In this document: positions 49,188 through 63,264 of the stretch, in pieces
Layout: the number at the start of each line of letters is the position of its first letter
Position numbering within the stretch: the stretch's first letter is position 1
Assembly: GCF_963675165.1 (NCBI RefSeq)
Contig: NC_087389.1
Coordinates: 1,584,001-1,648,000, forward strand
Direction: 5' to 3'
Origin: Halichondria panicea
Lineage: Eukaryota > Porifera > Demospongiae > Suberitida > Halichondriidae
DNA: 64,000 nucleotides
Notes under the pieces: model-generated
Databases searched by the model: none
Seen by the model: only the letters and a program-made list of their open reading frames with translations
Told to the model about the DNA's origin: nothing
Position numbers and translations under genes: made by a program

Positions 49188-52100
49188 ATGAGCAGAGGAG
49201 CCCTCTGTGTGTGCCTACTGACCCTATGGACACTCCTTCAAGGTACACCATTATAAGACTAGAGCACACAGACACAGCACACACATACACCACTACACAC
49301 ATACACCACTACAATGTAGCTGTACTGTATAGTGCTACCCCATAAGGGGAGTGTGAATGTTTGGTAGGTTGTGTGTGATATAAATAATAGAGACATTGTG
49401 TGTGTATGTGTGTACTCTTCTAGGTGATTGGTAAATTTCAGGCTTGTATTTACGGAATGCATACCATGTTCTCATATGAAGGCGCCCAGCTCTACTGTGA
49501 ATAGTGAATAGAGAGTCAGCGTTGTGTAGTGTGTAGTGTGTGCCAAACACATCACTAACAGCCTGGGGCCGTTATTGGGGCTAATGAAGCGATGCAGTTG
49601 AGCTTCCATTCACTTTATATTGACTATGAATAGACTGCGTATTTCATGTACTATATAATAAATACGGTGTAAATCATACTTTCTATGTAAATACTTTATG
49701 GTTACTAGTAACAGTTTTGGCAGTTGATTGAAGGCTTTGTTTTAGGTGAAGCCTTTGTGCTGCTGTCTTACCAACTAGAGGGTAAATGGTGCATGATTCA
49801 ATTAATTAGTGGCACCTGGGTAATGTGATTTTAAAGGAAGGTAGCTACAGATGGTGACTAGAATTTCCTGTGTATGTGCCTAGTCAGATGGAATGTGTTG
49901 CTGACTTGCCCATATACTGTGTGTACTGTGTGTGCATTTGTACAGCATTTAATTGTCAACAAGAGCTGGAACCCATGCTTACATTACCACTGTGCTCTTG
50001 TATCTTGCTACGATATCCATCAGGTAGTTGAAACAACTCCACTGGCTGGTGCAGTAGTGCAGTAGGAGCCTAATCCTTTGGAATTCCATAAGCCGTCTGA
50101 TCACAGTCTATCTCTTGTACTTACAAGTACTGAGTGCCAGTAATGACAGCATTTGTTGTGGCTTTTTGAGTGGCTTCAAGCTCGTGTGTGTTTGTGCCTG
50201 ATTGCCATTCTTAAGATAAATGTCTGTATTCACGCACGATCCACTAGCTCCAGTCAGTGAATGTGGTAGGCCTTGAAGTCAGACTCTGTAGCACCAGTCT
50301 CACTAGTCACGCCTTTAGGCAGGCGGTATGCGTAGACAACACCTTTAGTAGGTATGTAGTGCAGTAGTCTCTCCTTGGTTAGGCCTGTTCAAATGTAATA
50401 CTCACTGGTATGCGTTGTAACTCTTCAATCTATGGTTACCGTAGTATTCACCACAGAACATTGGTTATACTGATGTCTGTCCTGATAATTTGTAAGGGTG
50501 CCCCAATCTCGCTAATCTAATTAGCTAAGAACAAGTTTTTGTGTTACCGTGTTTCTAATCGATTGCTAGAGGGCTTACATGTGTAGTTCACTTGTCTTGG
50601 TTAGTTCACACACACGTTCTCTCCTTGTATACCCCAGCTGCTGCTCTGAGTCATGTGAGCCCCCTGTAATGCAACAGTGCGTACTCTCTTATGCAATAGT
50701 TTACATGTAGATCATTAATGTTCCTAGCTTTCACACCACAGTGCCTGTCTGTTTGACCTGGCACGGAGCTACATGAATGGTAGCACTGATTGATGATCGG
50801 TTGACTGGATTTGGACATGCTATAGTGGGTGTAACCTGGCATCAAGCCCTATCAATAATGTACAGTGGTCTTGTAGTAGCCAATCTGATATCGTAACCCT
50901 TTTATAAGGATCTGATTAGATTAATGTCTTGTACTTGTACATGGTTAGCCTTGTTCCCAGGCCGATTTTTCTCTAAAAGAACGGAAGGGAGAAAACTAGG
51001 CCTGGTACCCCTTCAGTATTATGGTGAACGAATTGAAACCACGCCCATATACAATCTTTACCAGGCCTAGTTGGTGACCTAAAGACAACTCGACCTAGGG
51101 ACGAGGCTAGTACATGGGCCTGAAGGCGCTGCAATGTATTAATAACATGTGGTGAATGTGTGGGGGACTATCATCAATGGCTCATGTTACAGCTGCCTCT
51201 CCTTTAGTGAATTTCAAGCATTGGCTGATTGAAGGCCTTTTGTTATTAGTAGTTGATTGCATTCATAGCCAGTTAATCTTTGTCCTGAACGGGTGTTGTT
51301 TGATTTCCTAGAAATGTTGTAAGTCGTGAATTCCTTGCGAGGTATATACACCTGTTTATCCCCCTCTCCCACAGGTACAGCTGGTGTCTTATCAGAGCTC
51401 TACTTCTCCAACAACAATGACATCATGCGACTGACGAATGGCTCCTCCACTGTGGTTATCCCTGGCTTGAAACTAGTAGACACTATTGAATGCAACATCT
51501 GTGACCGTATGATCTATTGGGTGGACCAGAACCCACCTGTTGCCATCCGTCGAGCCCTCCCCGGCAACGCCTCCTCTGTGGAGACGGTGAGTCACTGTGT
51601 GTGTGTGTGTGTGTGTGTGTGGGGGGGGGGGGAGGGATCTACCAATGTGGGGTGTGGTTTATTTACTGGCTTTTGCATGTCTTGTGTCAGCACATACATG
51701 TACATACCATATGCGCGAGGGTATGCATGTAAATGTTTACGGTTTTCACTGATTAAGAATATAATATCGCATGCATGCATGCATGCTGCAAAAGGCTGCT
51801 CTTCCGCAAAAATTAAATCAGCAAAAACCTTTCGAACAGTCTCTTTCCGTGACAGTTTATACCCTCTAAACATACCCGCTATACGGTACCTCTTACAGAT
51901 CCTGGATAGGGACCTGGACCATCCCAAGGGGCTGGCCGTTGACTGGGTTGGAAACAATATCTACTTCTCTCACGGCAACCGTATTGAGGTAGCCACCTGT
52001 GACGGTCAACATCGCAGGGTTCTCAAGGTGATAGAAGATGCAGATGTTGGCCCAATTGCCATTGACCTCACTACCGGGTAAGTCATGTGATGATAGGCCT

Positions 52101-55100
52101 AGTGGCGACATTAAGATCCTGCCTCCTCCTCACACACACACAGGTACCTCTACTATGTGGCTGACATGTTCCTTGTTCATCGTATGATGTTGAATGGCAG
52201 CTCTGACGACGGGTTTATGCAAGTAGTAGATTCACCAGAGATTGTTGGCATGGAGATAGATGTTGTTAATCAGGTCCTCTACTGGACCAACAAGGGCGAC
52301 AGCACACCCTCCCACGCTATCAAGAGACTCGACCTCACTACAGCTGTGGTGAGTAATATCCTGTAGCTGCTATCTACTAGTAATTGGCTGTGCACTTAGC
52401 AATTGCATTGACCATTTACTACCCCCCCTCCCCCATTTCAGCGACAGGTGGATACGATTGTTACTCAAAGTATTGCTTACAAGCTGGTTATCCATGGCAA
52501 CACTCTGTACTGGACTGAGTTGAACCAGGTTGACCACACCACCTCAGAGATCGACCGACCAGGGGCCCTCTATTCCATGGAACTCGGGTCAGGTGATATG
52601 GAGGAGGAGGTGCTCCTACGCAACTATACACTGAGCCCTCAGGATCTCTGCTATTTCTTTGAAATGAGCAGTAAGTGTTAATATTCTTGTATACCAATAA
52701 ACTGTTTGTGTTGTTGATATGGCATATCAATAGAATGACATGCTGCCCCCCCCCCCCTAACACACACGTAGTGTCCGAGAATAGCTGTGCTGTTAACAAT
52801 GGTGGCTGTGACGTGCTCTGTCTGACAGTGCCCTCCATCGGGGATGGGACTGAGCCGCAGTGTGCCTGTCCTACTGGCATCCTGTTCTCCCCCGATGGCG
52901 ATACTTGCCTCCCCTGTAAGCTAAAGCTAGCTGTCAGCTTAACTACTGCATTAATAGACTGGCGTGTATATTACTTCAATACCCATGTTTGGACCCAATA
53001 AGTCACTCCCCACCACCTACAGACCCAAACGAGTTTCTACTGTTCACTCAACGCCACGATTCCGATGCTAGTAGCGAAGTCAGCCACACTGACGTGAGAC
53101 TCATCTCTCTGGATGCTCCGCCATTCTTTGTGGACACACCCACCTCTGTGACAGTGCCCAATGCATCAGCACGGTTCATTGCCTATGATGTCGTAACATT
53201 ATTTGTGAGTGGTGTGTGTGTTTAGTGTGTGTATACTGACCCCCCATTTAATGGTGGTGGGTGCAGATACATGTACAGTCGGTGTTGTGTGTGGTGTGTA
53301 CTACATGTACCTGTGTAGCTAATCTCATGAGAATAATTCCAGTGGGTCATTAGCCATGACACTGTAATTAGTCACCTCCTCCACTGCCATGCCCACCAGC
53401 TATTGTGTGTGCTGTATTCAAAGTCCTTATCCTTTGTGTACTGTTACCTTATAAATAAATGATAAGGTGATCGGAGAGAGTGTACTTGTGTAGTCATTAT
53501 CCTAATGTGTTGTGTGCCTTGTAATCAATACTTGCAGCTGTTGAAACACGACCTGACCATGTGTGTATATAATTATATGTGTGTGTCATTGTCCCCTACC
53601 CCCTGTGCAGGTGTACTGGAGCCAGATGGACCCCCCACAGATTCGTCGAGCCCCAGTGCATGGTACGGAGGGGGAGGAAGAGGTGGTGATCCAGACGAGC
53701 ATCTCCCTCCCAGAGTCTCTTGCCATTGACGCATACGCCATGAACCTCTACTGGGTCGATTCTGCCCTCGACAAGATCGAGGTGGTGGGAATTGGTGAGA
53801 CCAACAGATATCGAAAGGTGCTTGTGCAAACAGGGAGGAAGCCTCAGGGGCTGGCACTTGACCTACTCAACAGGTCTGTCTGATACAAGTTTGGTATTTT
53901 GTTGGGGGAGTTTGTTACATACAGTGTAATAGTATTATTACCGTATAAAGGGAGAGTATCGATTTCTCATAGGAACACTGTAAGGAAAGGGTTGCTCTGT
54001 TTGGATCAGTGTATTAGTTGATTAACTGCACACCCGACCGTTCTTTAGGTTCATGTACTGGACTGACCTTGACAAGAGTGCTCCGAGGGTGGAGCGTTGC
54101 CATATGGACGGCACAAATTGCACTCAAATACTCACTCACCTTCCCCCCAACACTATCCGTGAGCCTGCCACCATCACAGTGGACCCTCTCTCCAGCTGGG
54201 TGTACTTTGCTGAGACACAGAATGACAAAGTGTTCCGCTACAACGGTCTCACAGGAGAGCACACAGACGAACAACTGCGTGGTATGTTCTTGTAATTATC
54301 ATTTACCCCACGTGCAATGAGTGTTGTTACAAACGGTTCACTATAGTGTCTCTTTATAGACCCAGAATCTGGAATCGCACCCAATGATGTGGCAGGGCTG
54401 GCGGTACATGGTAACTACCTCTATTGGACAGATCGTAGTGGCACTGGGGCATCTATGGCGAGGGTTGACAAGGTCGAATTTACTGCCTCTGAGACTGTAC
54501 ACAACTCAGGGGGTCTCCACGGTCTGCTGGCTGTCGATCACAGTGCAAGTGCACGTATGTGCAATCCGTGTGCTTGATAACTCTAAATATTATGATGTTT
54601 CCCCCAACTCATAGCTTCCCCTATGTGCTCGCTGTGTGACCAACTGTGTCTGTCCCCCTCGTGTGCATGTGCAGACCACTTCATATTGGACACCTCCACT
54701 CAAGGAAGTTGTATGGGTGAGCCACAAACCACGCTTGCCCACATACATGTACTGTTAGCGTACTAGCGTATGTACATGCAAGTATAAACTCCTTGAGACT
54801 ACTGACCTACCCCACATAGAGCCACCAGCCACTCTGTTGATGGGTAGCACTCTCCTGGGGGTCTTCCAGTTTACAGAGAACAGGGCTGGCGTCAGCTGGA
54901 ATGGGAACAATGAACCAATTCTCAATATTAATGTGGACCATATGGATGTTGACTTTAGTACTGACACTCTCTTCTGGGTCAGCAAGGACGACAAGGTATG
55001 TCCCTCTGGGTCACATGACTGGCACATGATCCTCACATGACCTCCCTGCATGCAGCTGGTGTATCGTAACTCACTGAACAACACTTCTCTCCCGGCTGAG

Positions 55101-57954
55101 CGTGTAGTGCACTGCTGTGTGGGGGAGATTAGCGATCTGGCTGTTGACTGGTTTGGCCGCAACCTCTACTGGGTGGACTCTGCTCGTCATGTGATTGAGG
55201 TAGCCCAACTTGATGGTCGTCACAGGATTGTGCTGTACAATGTCCCCCCTAGCCTGGGGACACTCAACATCATCACACTGGATCCCCTCAGGGGGTAAGC
55301 AAATGTTACTGTCCATGTACAAGCAAAATTATTATGTGTGCTATGCATAATACATAGTATGTGTATGACCCCCCCCCCCCCCCCCCCCACTCCACACACA
55401 CACACACAGCAATCTATATTGGTCTCCTGATTCTGGAGCAAAGATCTATCGCTGGAGAATGGACGGGAGCAGCACAATGTCCGATGTGTTCTGGGAGTCA
55501 CCTGACTATACTGAGGTGTTTGGATTGGCTCTCAACTACACAGCTAATGCAGGAATCAGCGACCAGCTTTACTTTGGAGTGTACAGCAATGACCCGTGAG
55601 TATATAGTCACATGACTAACCTCATGACTGACCGTGATATTGATATGCAGTCCGGAGTGGTTGGTGTACAGTCAGGAAGTGGATGATGAGGACAACCAAT
55701 CGCTACTGGGTCAGTTTAACTCAGCTGTCAAGGACCTCAGCACTTACAAAGGGGACTCGTACGTCATACAAGGAGACACGTACGTGTTGGTGCTACATAA
55801 GTGTTGCTAGCACTATTATTGTAACGGTTATGAGATCGGCTTTACCAGCTGTTGTATGTTTGTGTCTACAGTCTACCCACTGTGGTGAAGGTACAGCACG
55901 ATGACTCCAATAACAACCACAACGAAGTTGCCATATCAATTGCCCTGTTTAACCAGCCACTCTCCACCCTCTCATTGGCAATCAGCCATCACTCGCTGCA
56001 ACCAGGTGACTAAAGTAGTACACAACTAGGTTCAAGTAGGGAGAGAGCAGAGGAGGTCCGACACGAGTACCTCCTCGATTAGGCTAAAATTGAGTTATTA
56101 GTCACATGCAACAATTCTTTAACGTTAAATTTTGCACGTGACCAAGCCTAATCAAGCCAAATCGAGGTACTTGTGTCATACCGACTCTGGGAAGAGAGGG
56201 TGGTTCGAATGTATCATAGCTAACTTACAACATGAATTACAACATGTAATACTGATTTGGTACATGTAACTACAACTAATTGAGTGGTTTTGTTCCCTCA
56301 GGTCTCCATGAGTGCAGTGTGGACAACAAGGGCTGTGGTGGGGGAGCAGTGTGTCTGGTGGAGACCGGGGTGAGGGGGACCTGTGTCTGCCCACCTCTAG
56401 AGGCCAGTGTAATTGAAACAGACAGCAATGGCATCGACCACATCACCTGTGCTGGTGAGAGATACATGTACATGTAGTTGTCAAAAAGTGCTGTGTGCAG
56501 TACAGTAGTTGTGTAGTGTAGCAGCTGTTGATGTATAATCACCAACCCCAGCTGACGACACTTTTGTGTTGCTGGCCACTGAGGATGGTGTGTACGTCCT
56601 ACCATACGTGTCCCCCTCCATTGAGAAGAGCTCCAGTAAGGTACAGCCCCTCCCCCTTCCTCCGGTGGGGTCTATTCAGAGTATGACCTATGACCCCATC
56701 AATAAAAGCGTCCTGTTTACTGATGACACCTCACAGCTGCACAGGTGAATACACCTTGTACATACATGTACAGTACATGTGACACGTAGTGTGATATGCA
56801 GGGGTACATACATGTACACATAATATATAAGCTTACCGTGTAGTAGAGTCTAATCTAATGATGCATGTGTTCAGATTTTAGATCAGCATTCGATTTTGAA
56901 GAAAAAGTGTGCATATAGGCAGATCAGTAGGAGCACAATCATACATGTATGGTACATTGTGTCTCTCTTAATTCTGTGTAGTGTGTCAATGGACAGTTCT
57001 TCTGACTACTCGTATTCGTTAGTCAATGACTCCGCCCCCTATTCCCTGGCATACGATTGGAGAGGTGGCCACGTCTTCACTACAACAAGCCCTGGCTTCC
57101 AAATAGAGCTCACCACCATCAACGGAGAGGGGGTGGGCTCCGTACTGGAATTCCAGGCGACAGAAAAGCGCTATGTGCTTAACATACTGGGAGAGCTACT
57201 CTTTGACACTGACAGACAGTGAGTTACAATCCTTGCACATATTACTGAACGTCACATAACTTCCCCTCAGGCGATTGTATTGGACGTATGTGGCTCACAA
57301 CAAAGAACTAGGCATGGTTGCAGGGGCAGAGCTTCGTTACATGGACATGTCTGACAGCACCAGTACTGAGCGCTCTGTTGACCTCGGAGGACGAAGTATC
57401 AGGAACATTACTCTTGAGCCAGAGAGTGGCTCCATCTACTGGGTCAGCATTGTCAACACTCGCTTTGTCATCATTGAGAGATTCTTCCCTAATAATGGGA
57501 CTATCGTATCCGTCCATTCGGCAGCACCAGCTAGTGTGACGGGATTAGCTGTTACCATGGTGAACGGGCAGCTGCTCTTATTCTGGTACGATAGTGTAGA
57601 GGAGGCCATCTTCCTGCACAATGGTAGTAAGGCAGTCATCTATAGAGGGTGGAGTTCTGGGGGTGCCAGGATAGTGGGCATGCTCGCACATACAACCATG
57701 CCGGGTGAGTGGAGTTGCTGAGTGACTAATAGCAATATGTACATACATGTACAGTTGTGTATGTCATGTTTCAAGCAATCCCCACCCTCTCTCTCCCCCA
57801 GTTCCGGTAAATCTTCCCTGCCTGGTTGCAGAGAGGCCGTGCAGTCACTACTGTTTGTCTGACTCCCACACCTCAGCTCTCCAGTGTTCCTGTCCCTCCA
57901 ATACCCAGCTGGAGAACGGCGTCACATGCTCTGGTAGGCCACCCCCTCACTTTC

Positions 57955-57988
<34 letters not shown>

Positions 57989-59818
57989 GGATAGCTATCA
58001 TTAATTTTGTGTGTATGTGTCATTGTATGCTCCCCCTCTCAGATGTCCCATGTGGTAACTCGCTGTGGTCGTGTGGAGGGGACTCCCCAGAATGCTACCC
58101 ACGGACCTACTTGTGTGATGACATTCCTCATTGTCGGAATGGGGCCGATGAAACATGTAAGCCATGACAAAGTCTGTGTCTCTGATTGACTTGGCAATCT
58201 AATCTGAGCTTGTACGTATACAATGCATTCCCTTGACTTTTGAAGAAGTCGTAATTAGTCATAAATCGATTGCACATTATGCAGCACACATCAACAATAA
58301 CAAAGTGCTCGGAGCATAATTATTGATGTTAGGCCCCAAAATAATTATGTATTTTAGCCATATTTCTACCCTTGCCTTGCAGGTAACTGTAGTCAGAGTG
58401 ACTTCGGTTGCTATCTCTCTGACACTGGTGACGAGTGTGTGGCCATGGAGCTCAAATGTGATGGTATCCGCCACTGCTCCAATGGTGAGGACGAGATGGA
58501 TTGCTGTGAAACCAATCAGTTTGGCTGCTACGTAGAGGACGATACCTACAAACCTCTGGGGGGTGGGTCGGTGATCCGCTACCACTGTCTCTATAACTCC
58601 TCTCGTTGTGATGGCATGGTGGACTGTCTGAACCAAACCATCGATGAACCTCTAGATTGTGAGTGGCACAGAATGTGTACCCCTGACCTGCTACATGTAT
58701 TTATAGAATGCATGCTCTGGCTATTTATATAACAATGTAGTTTGTATTGACGTTCTTCTATGTGTCTTATATAACCTGTACCATACTCCCCACCCCCTCC
58801 AGGTCCTACCACTATGACTCCTGAACCTATAACCACGCCTACTTCAATTGCCACCCTTCTGAGCACGCCCATCATTATCACCAGTGTGGTTATCTCGTTC
58901 TTTATAGCCGTGATCGGTCTCTTCTTCTGTTGCTACTGTTGTCGTCAGTTTTACAAGAAGAAGCAAGCTGAGATTACCAGTAGTCGAATGTCTAGAGCCT
59001 TCAACTTTAACCTGGCTACATACAAACAAGCTGAGTCCCCACAGCCTCGAGTGGATAGTGTGTCCGACTACTACTCTGATATCTCTCGAAATACCAACAC
59101 TACTCAGATTGGTAGTCACATATCCCACGGGAGTATGTACAAGCAACAACATCAGCCCATGGCAACAGACCCTACCAACCCTCCACCCTCTCCGATGACA
59201 CTGGCCCACTCATACAACGCACTCACTGATATTGAAGATGACATCTCCGTGTTCTCACAGACAATGAGCGAGTATCCTATACCCCCCGTACCCAACCCAT
59301 CACTCAACTATGACCTCGTCAGCGATAATTTGTCGTACTCCGTAAGTCAGAGTCATTATCCAGCGACGATTAGTGGACGTGCCCCCAACCCGCTCCTGCT
59401 TGGACAGCAACCGAATCACCCGTACTATCACAACGGTGGGTATCACTACCCCCAACAGCAGGTGGCCAACCAATGGGCACCCAAGAGAGGTCAGGACCAA
59501 CCCAACCAGGGGAAGCAATATCCCCCATCCGACTACCATCACTATCCACCTTCACACCCACGCAAGGAACTTGACAGTCTCGCCAGAACAGAGACCGAGA
59601 GTACCATCTCTATGACAACCGTGAGTACAGAGAACCAAGATGAGTACCTGTATGATGAGGAGGGTACATGTATGTCGTACGCTCCCCCGGGTCGTCCCCC
59701 GTCTCCCGTTACGGTGGTATCCGACTACCACCCCCCTGCCCCACCCATGTCACCTGACTCCACCCTCAGTGAGATCTCAGACGAGGACTGCTCAGAGAGA
59801 CAGCTTCATCAAACATAA
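49188..59818 (+). CDS. LRP5/6: LRP5/6-type Wnt co-receptor, full length (copy 2)
   Basis: Twenty-four exons, 1805 aa: 49188-49242, 51375-51586, 51899-52077, 52144-52348, 52442-52670, 52772-52915, 53023-53204, 53611-53873, 54049-54281, 54360-54554, 54615-54716, 54820-54995, 55056-55294, 55410-55595, 55651-55779, 55872-56005, 56302-56454, 56552-56744, 56982-57218, 57271-57704, 57802-57933, 58043-58156, 58383-58658, 58803-59818. Signal peptide, four YWTD propeller-EGF units, three LDLa modules, TM helix about 1490-1513, then about 290 cytoplasmic residues. The tail carries NPPPSPMT (1594-1598 for PPPSP), RPPSPVT (about 1765-1769) and PPMSPDS (about 1781-1785), followed by Ser/Thr clusters. In vertebrate LRP6, phosphorylated PPPSPxS motifs recruit Axin; that role is inferred here. 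It would act with Frizzled at the plasma membrane. The order of modules separates it from LDLR, LRP1 and LRP4. Confidence 0.95.
49243..51374. other. Intron 1 of LRP5/6 copy 2
   Basis: 2.1 kb without a supportable exon. Its last 200 bp match the end of intron 1 of copy 1. A block near 50945-51110 has GCCTTGTTCCCAGGCC and GGGACGAGGCTA at its ends, perhaps a decayed inverted-repeat element of the kind seen near 28150. Confidence 0.55.
51705..51888. mobile_element. 'CCGTATAGC' family MITE in intron 2 of LRP5/6 copy 2
   Basis: TACCATATGCGCGAGGGTAT at the left and ATACCCGCTATACGGTA at the right, with TA at the border. Copy 1 has the uninterrupted sequence ACATGTACTCTTACAG at this point, so insertion followed duplication. 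Confidence 0.85.
56048..56190. mobile_element. MITE-like hairpin in intron 16 of LRP5/6 copy 2
   Basis: GAGTACCTCCTCGATTAGGCT faces AGCCTAATCAAGCCAAATCG and GAGGTACTTGTGTCATACCG across about 140 bp. The matching intron in copy 1 lacks it. Confidence 0.7.
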
Positions 59819-60264
59819 ACATAATTATATTTGTCTGTTGTATATGTTTGTCAATTTGTATATACCTGCACAACTGTCCACCCACCTGATCTGAGGTCAG
59901 GCTTAATTTATCGTTAGAATTTCATTATCAATCTTTATAATCTTATAATTATGTTATATAATTATTATACCAACAAAATTAATATTATCACAGTTGCATG
60001 CTTGTACAAGAGACAAAGCTACATCAATCATTGTTTAGTTAGAAAACCACAATAAGCATATAATTACGCCATAATACGCCATGATTCATATTGTCAGTAC
60101 GTGGTCTTTACATCAATTGCCATGCAGGAGTTGTGAAAGTAGTTAAACACTTATTATTAAATCAAAAACTGTACAATTCTTGTTTACACAGTACAATGGT
60201 GTCCCGCCCATTTGATCGGTGCTGGCATGGTATAATTAAGTGTCTGTCTATTATAGTTTATTAG
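59819..60264. other. Convergent 3' region LRP5/6 copy 2 / EIF4G2
   Basis: AT-rich; no exon seen. It holds both 3' UTRs. Confidence 0.5.
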
Positions 60265-63202
60265 TTAAGTCTCCTCCTCAGAGGTATCTGCTTCAGCCAA
60301 CAGTACCAACCACTGGTTTACCTGCACAACAAGTTACATATAATACACACCATGGGCAATATGAGAATCATAGTTATCCTCTATACCCTCTCAATAGGGC
60401 CGATGAAAAACAAGATCTGTCGGAATTAGTCAATTTTCTTCAAATGGGAGTACTTTTCCATGTACATGCTTACAAGTAAATGTAAGCTCAGAATCATTGC
60501 ACCATGCAGTGTAATGTATACAGTGTAGAACATAGGCTCACCTGAAACAGAGCCTTTCCCTTCCCGGGGTACTCTTGTGAGAGATCCTCCCTCCACTTGA
60601 GGAGAGCCTCCTCTTCCACGACGTCCATACTGTACAGGTAAGAGAACAGACGCAGCAGTAGACCTGCAGGGGGACAAATATTATTTACTACATGCAGCTG
60701 TCCATAATAACATTGCACTGTCAAAAAAAAATTGGGTTCAAACGTACAATCACGAGCTTCAGCTGATAAGTTGGGTTCAAACAGTCAAACAGTTTCAGCT
60801 GGTAACATGGTACTCAATTTTTATGCCTCGGTGCGCATGCGCAAGCGAGGTATACGGTAGTGTGTTTGTGTGTATCTGTCTGTCTGTCTGTGTAGACTGC
60901 TACAGCTGCTCAAGGATCAATGAAGTGCAAGTAAGAGTAGCGAGGTATACGGTAGTGTGTTTGTGTGTGTCTGTCTGTCTGTCTGTGTAGACTGCTATAG
61001 CTGCTCAAGGATCAATGAAGTGCAAGTAAGAGTTTCTATATAGGCTTCTAGTCATGTTTTCGTGGATTTGCAAAATAATGCTTCCTTGAGTTGCTTAGTT
61101 TTGCTTACTTGGAAGCCATTACAGCCTAAAAACTTGTCCATAGAGTGTTGCTACTCTACTTAGTAGTTAGCTTTGCACTAGAATGCTAGCTATTGGTAGC
61201 TGCAAGAGTGAGAAGAGATTTGAACTTTTGGCATCAATCGTTTTTAACAATAATCATGGCCAATCATTACCCACTCTTTGTTTTTCTCCGTGTGGTTCTG
61301 GATTCTGCGCATGCAGTAAAATAATTATATTAATGCAAAAAATGTTCATCATGATAATTTTATAATGTGTATAAAAGCTATTGTTATGTAGCTTTGACAC
61401 CTCCACCGAGGCATCAGCACCCACGATGCTTTCATTTTTACCAGTACCGTGCATAAACACAATACCTTTAGGGAAGTTGTTTTGATGACAGAAAGTCTGT
61501 GTGGCGTAGAGTGTGCTGATCTGCAGCTGTGTGTCGTCACTCACAAACCTCTCAATAAGAACCTGAGGGCAACAACAGTTACAGCATGAATCATGAGTTC
61601 TGTGCACCAAAGGATGGGCTACGTACATGTACATAACACATTACATCATTACCTAAACACGTCATAATTATAGCCACGTACCTTAAACTTTTCCATGAGC
61701 TGTTTCTCTCTAGTGACGACTGATTTGGATGGATTGTCGGCCCTAGCAACTGAAGGGGCCAGCGTGGACTCCGAGCACACATACTCCAGAATACTGTGTG
61801 AGTGGGTATCAGGGTAATTATAATGATACGTATTACTCACCATTTCGTGAGCACCATGATGAACTCCGGGGTGTGGTAGTAGGTGGAGTCAACATTGATC
61901 TGCACACACACACACACACACATGAAACATGACGAGGCATAGAGCTAGTGTGATGTACTGTACCTTGATCCACTTGTAAATGGCCACTGAGCTGATGTCT
62001 TGTTGTCGTAGCTTGGCTGACAGCTCAGTCTGAATGTGTCGCAGGGGATACAGGAAGATCAGCTTCTGCAGGTGGAATCAATTAGAATTACCCTTGCACG
62101 TATGTAACGAGCAATAAGTCGAGAAAATTTGCGAATCGACAAATCGACAAATCGACAAATCAAAATCGAAGAGAACGGGTTAGTTTTTGTCGCATGGCAC
62201 AGTTGAGCAATTTCAGCTAGAATATAATACTACACAATCAGCTTTACCATGTTCCTCGTACGGCTATGCCTCGAGGCATAATAATTATGAGCAAACCTTT
62301 GCCTCCAGTAGTTCAGTGATGGCCTCGTGAGATCGGTACTCAACTGGCAGTAAGGAGGAGAGCTTTAACCCACGCACTCTACGAGACACCGTATCCTAGA
62401 GACGAGCAGAGAGACAGATCGTTTAACCACTCAAATGCATCATTTACTCACCTCTCCAACTAGTGTGGTGAGGGCTTGCAACACAACGAGCAATGTCGGA
62501 TGATGAGCTCCGTGTTCAAAGGTCGTTGCTATGGCACCAAACTCCACGACATCCTACGACACAGATCATGTGATCTCCTCATACTGAGTACAGAGAGAGT
62601 TCTTACGTGTGCGATGGCTCTGGCCATGAAGCCGGCTAGATAGGTCTTGTACTGGGGGAGGGAGGTCTCATAGTCACCAGCTGACGACAGTACCTTCCCA
62701 ACAGCCTGTGAGGAGTGTGAGGAGTGTGTGTAGGTGTGGGTAGGGGGAGGGCTACCTGTAGGAAGTGCTGTGCCGTTACCAGCTCCTCTGAGTGTAGCTG
62801 TTTGATGAGGTCACTGATACGAGTGCGGTCATCCTCTGCAACAATGAGTCAGCAATTGATCCATGTTCATACATGTACAACTACATGTACCAGGTATACA
62901 ACACTCCACTGGTTGTGGAAATGGAGACATAATTCCACACTCAATTTATACATGTACATGATTGAAATGAGGCTTGCATTTTGGTCTGGCCGTATAAAAC
63001 AAGTGATTGGGTTTTCACTAAAGCATAATGTTGTGCGTGCCTGTGTCTAGGATTACCTGACTTCCCGAGTGTCTTGGTGATGAGTAGGGTGGTGAGTGCG
63101 TCTCTGGGTACACTCGTTAGCTTCACAGCCGCTACACTACCCTCAAGGTCACGTGACTTGAGCAGCTGACCAATGAGAAGCTCCTGCAAACACACACCAT
63201 CA

Positions 63203-63264
<62 letters not shown>

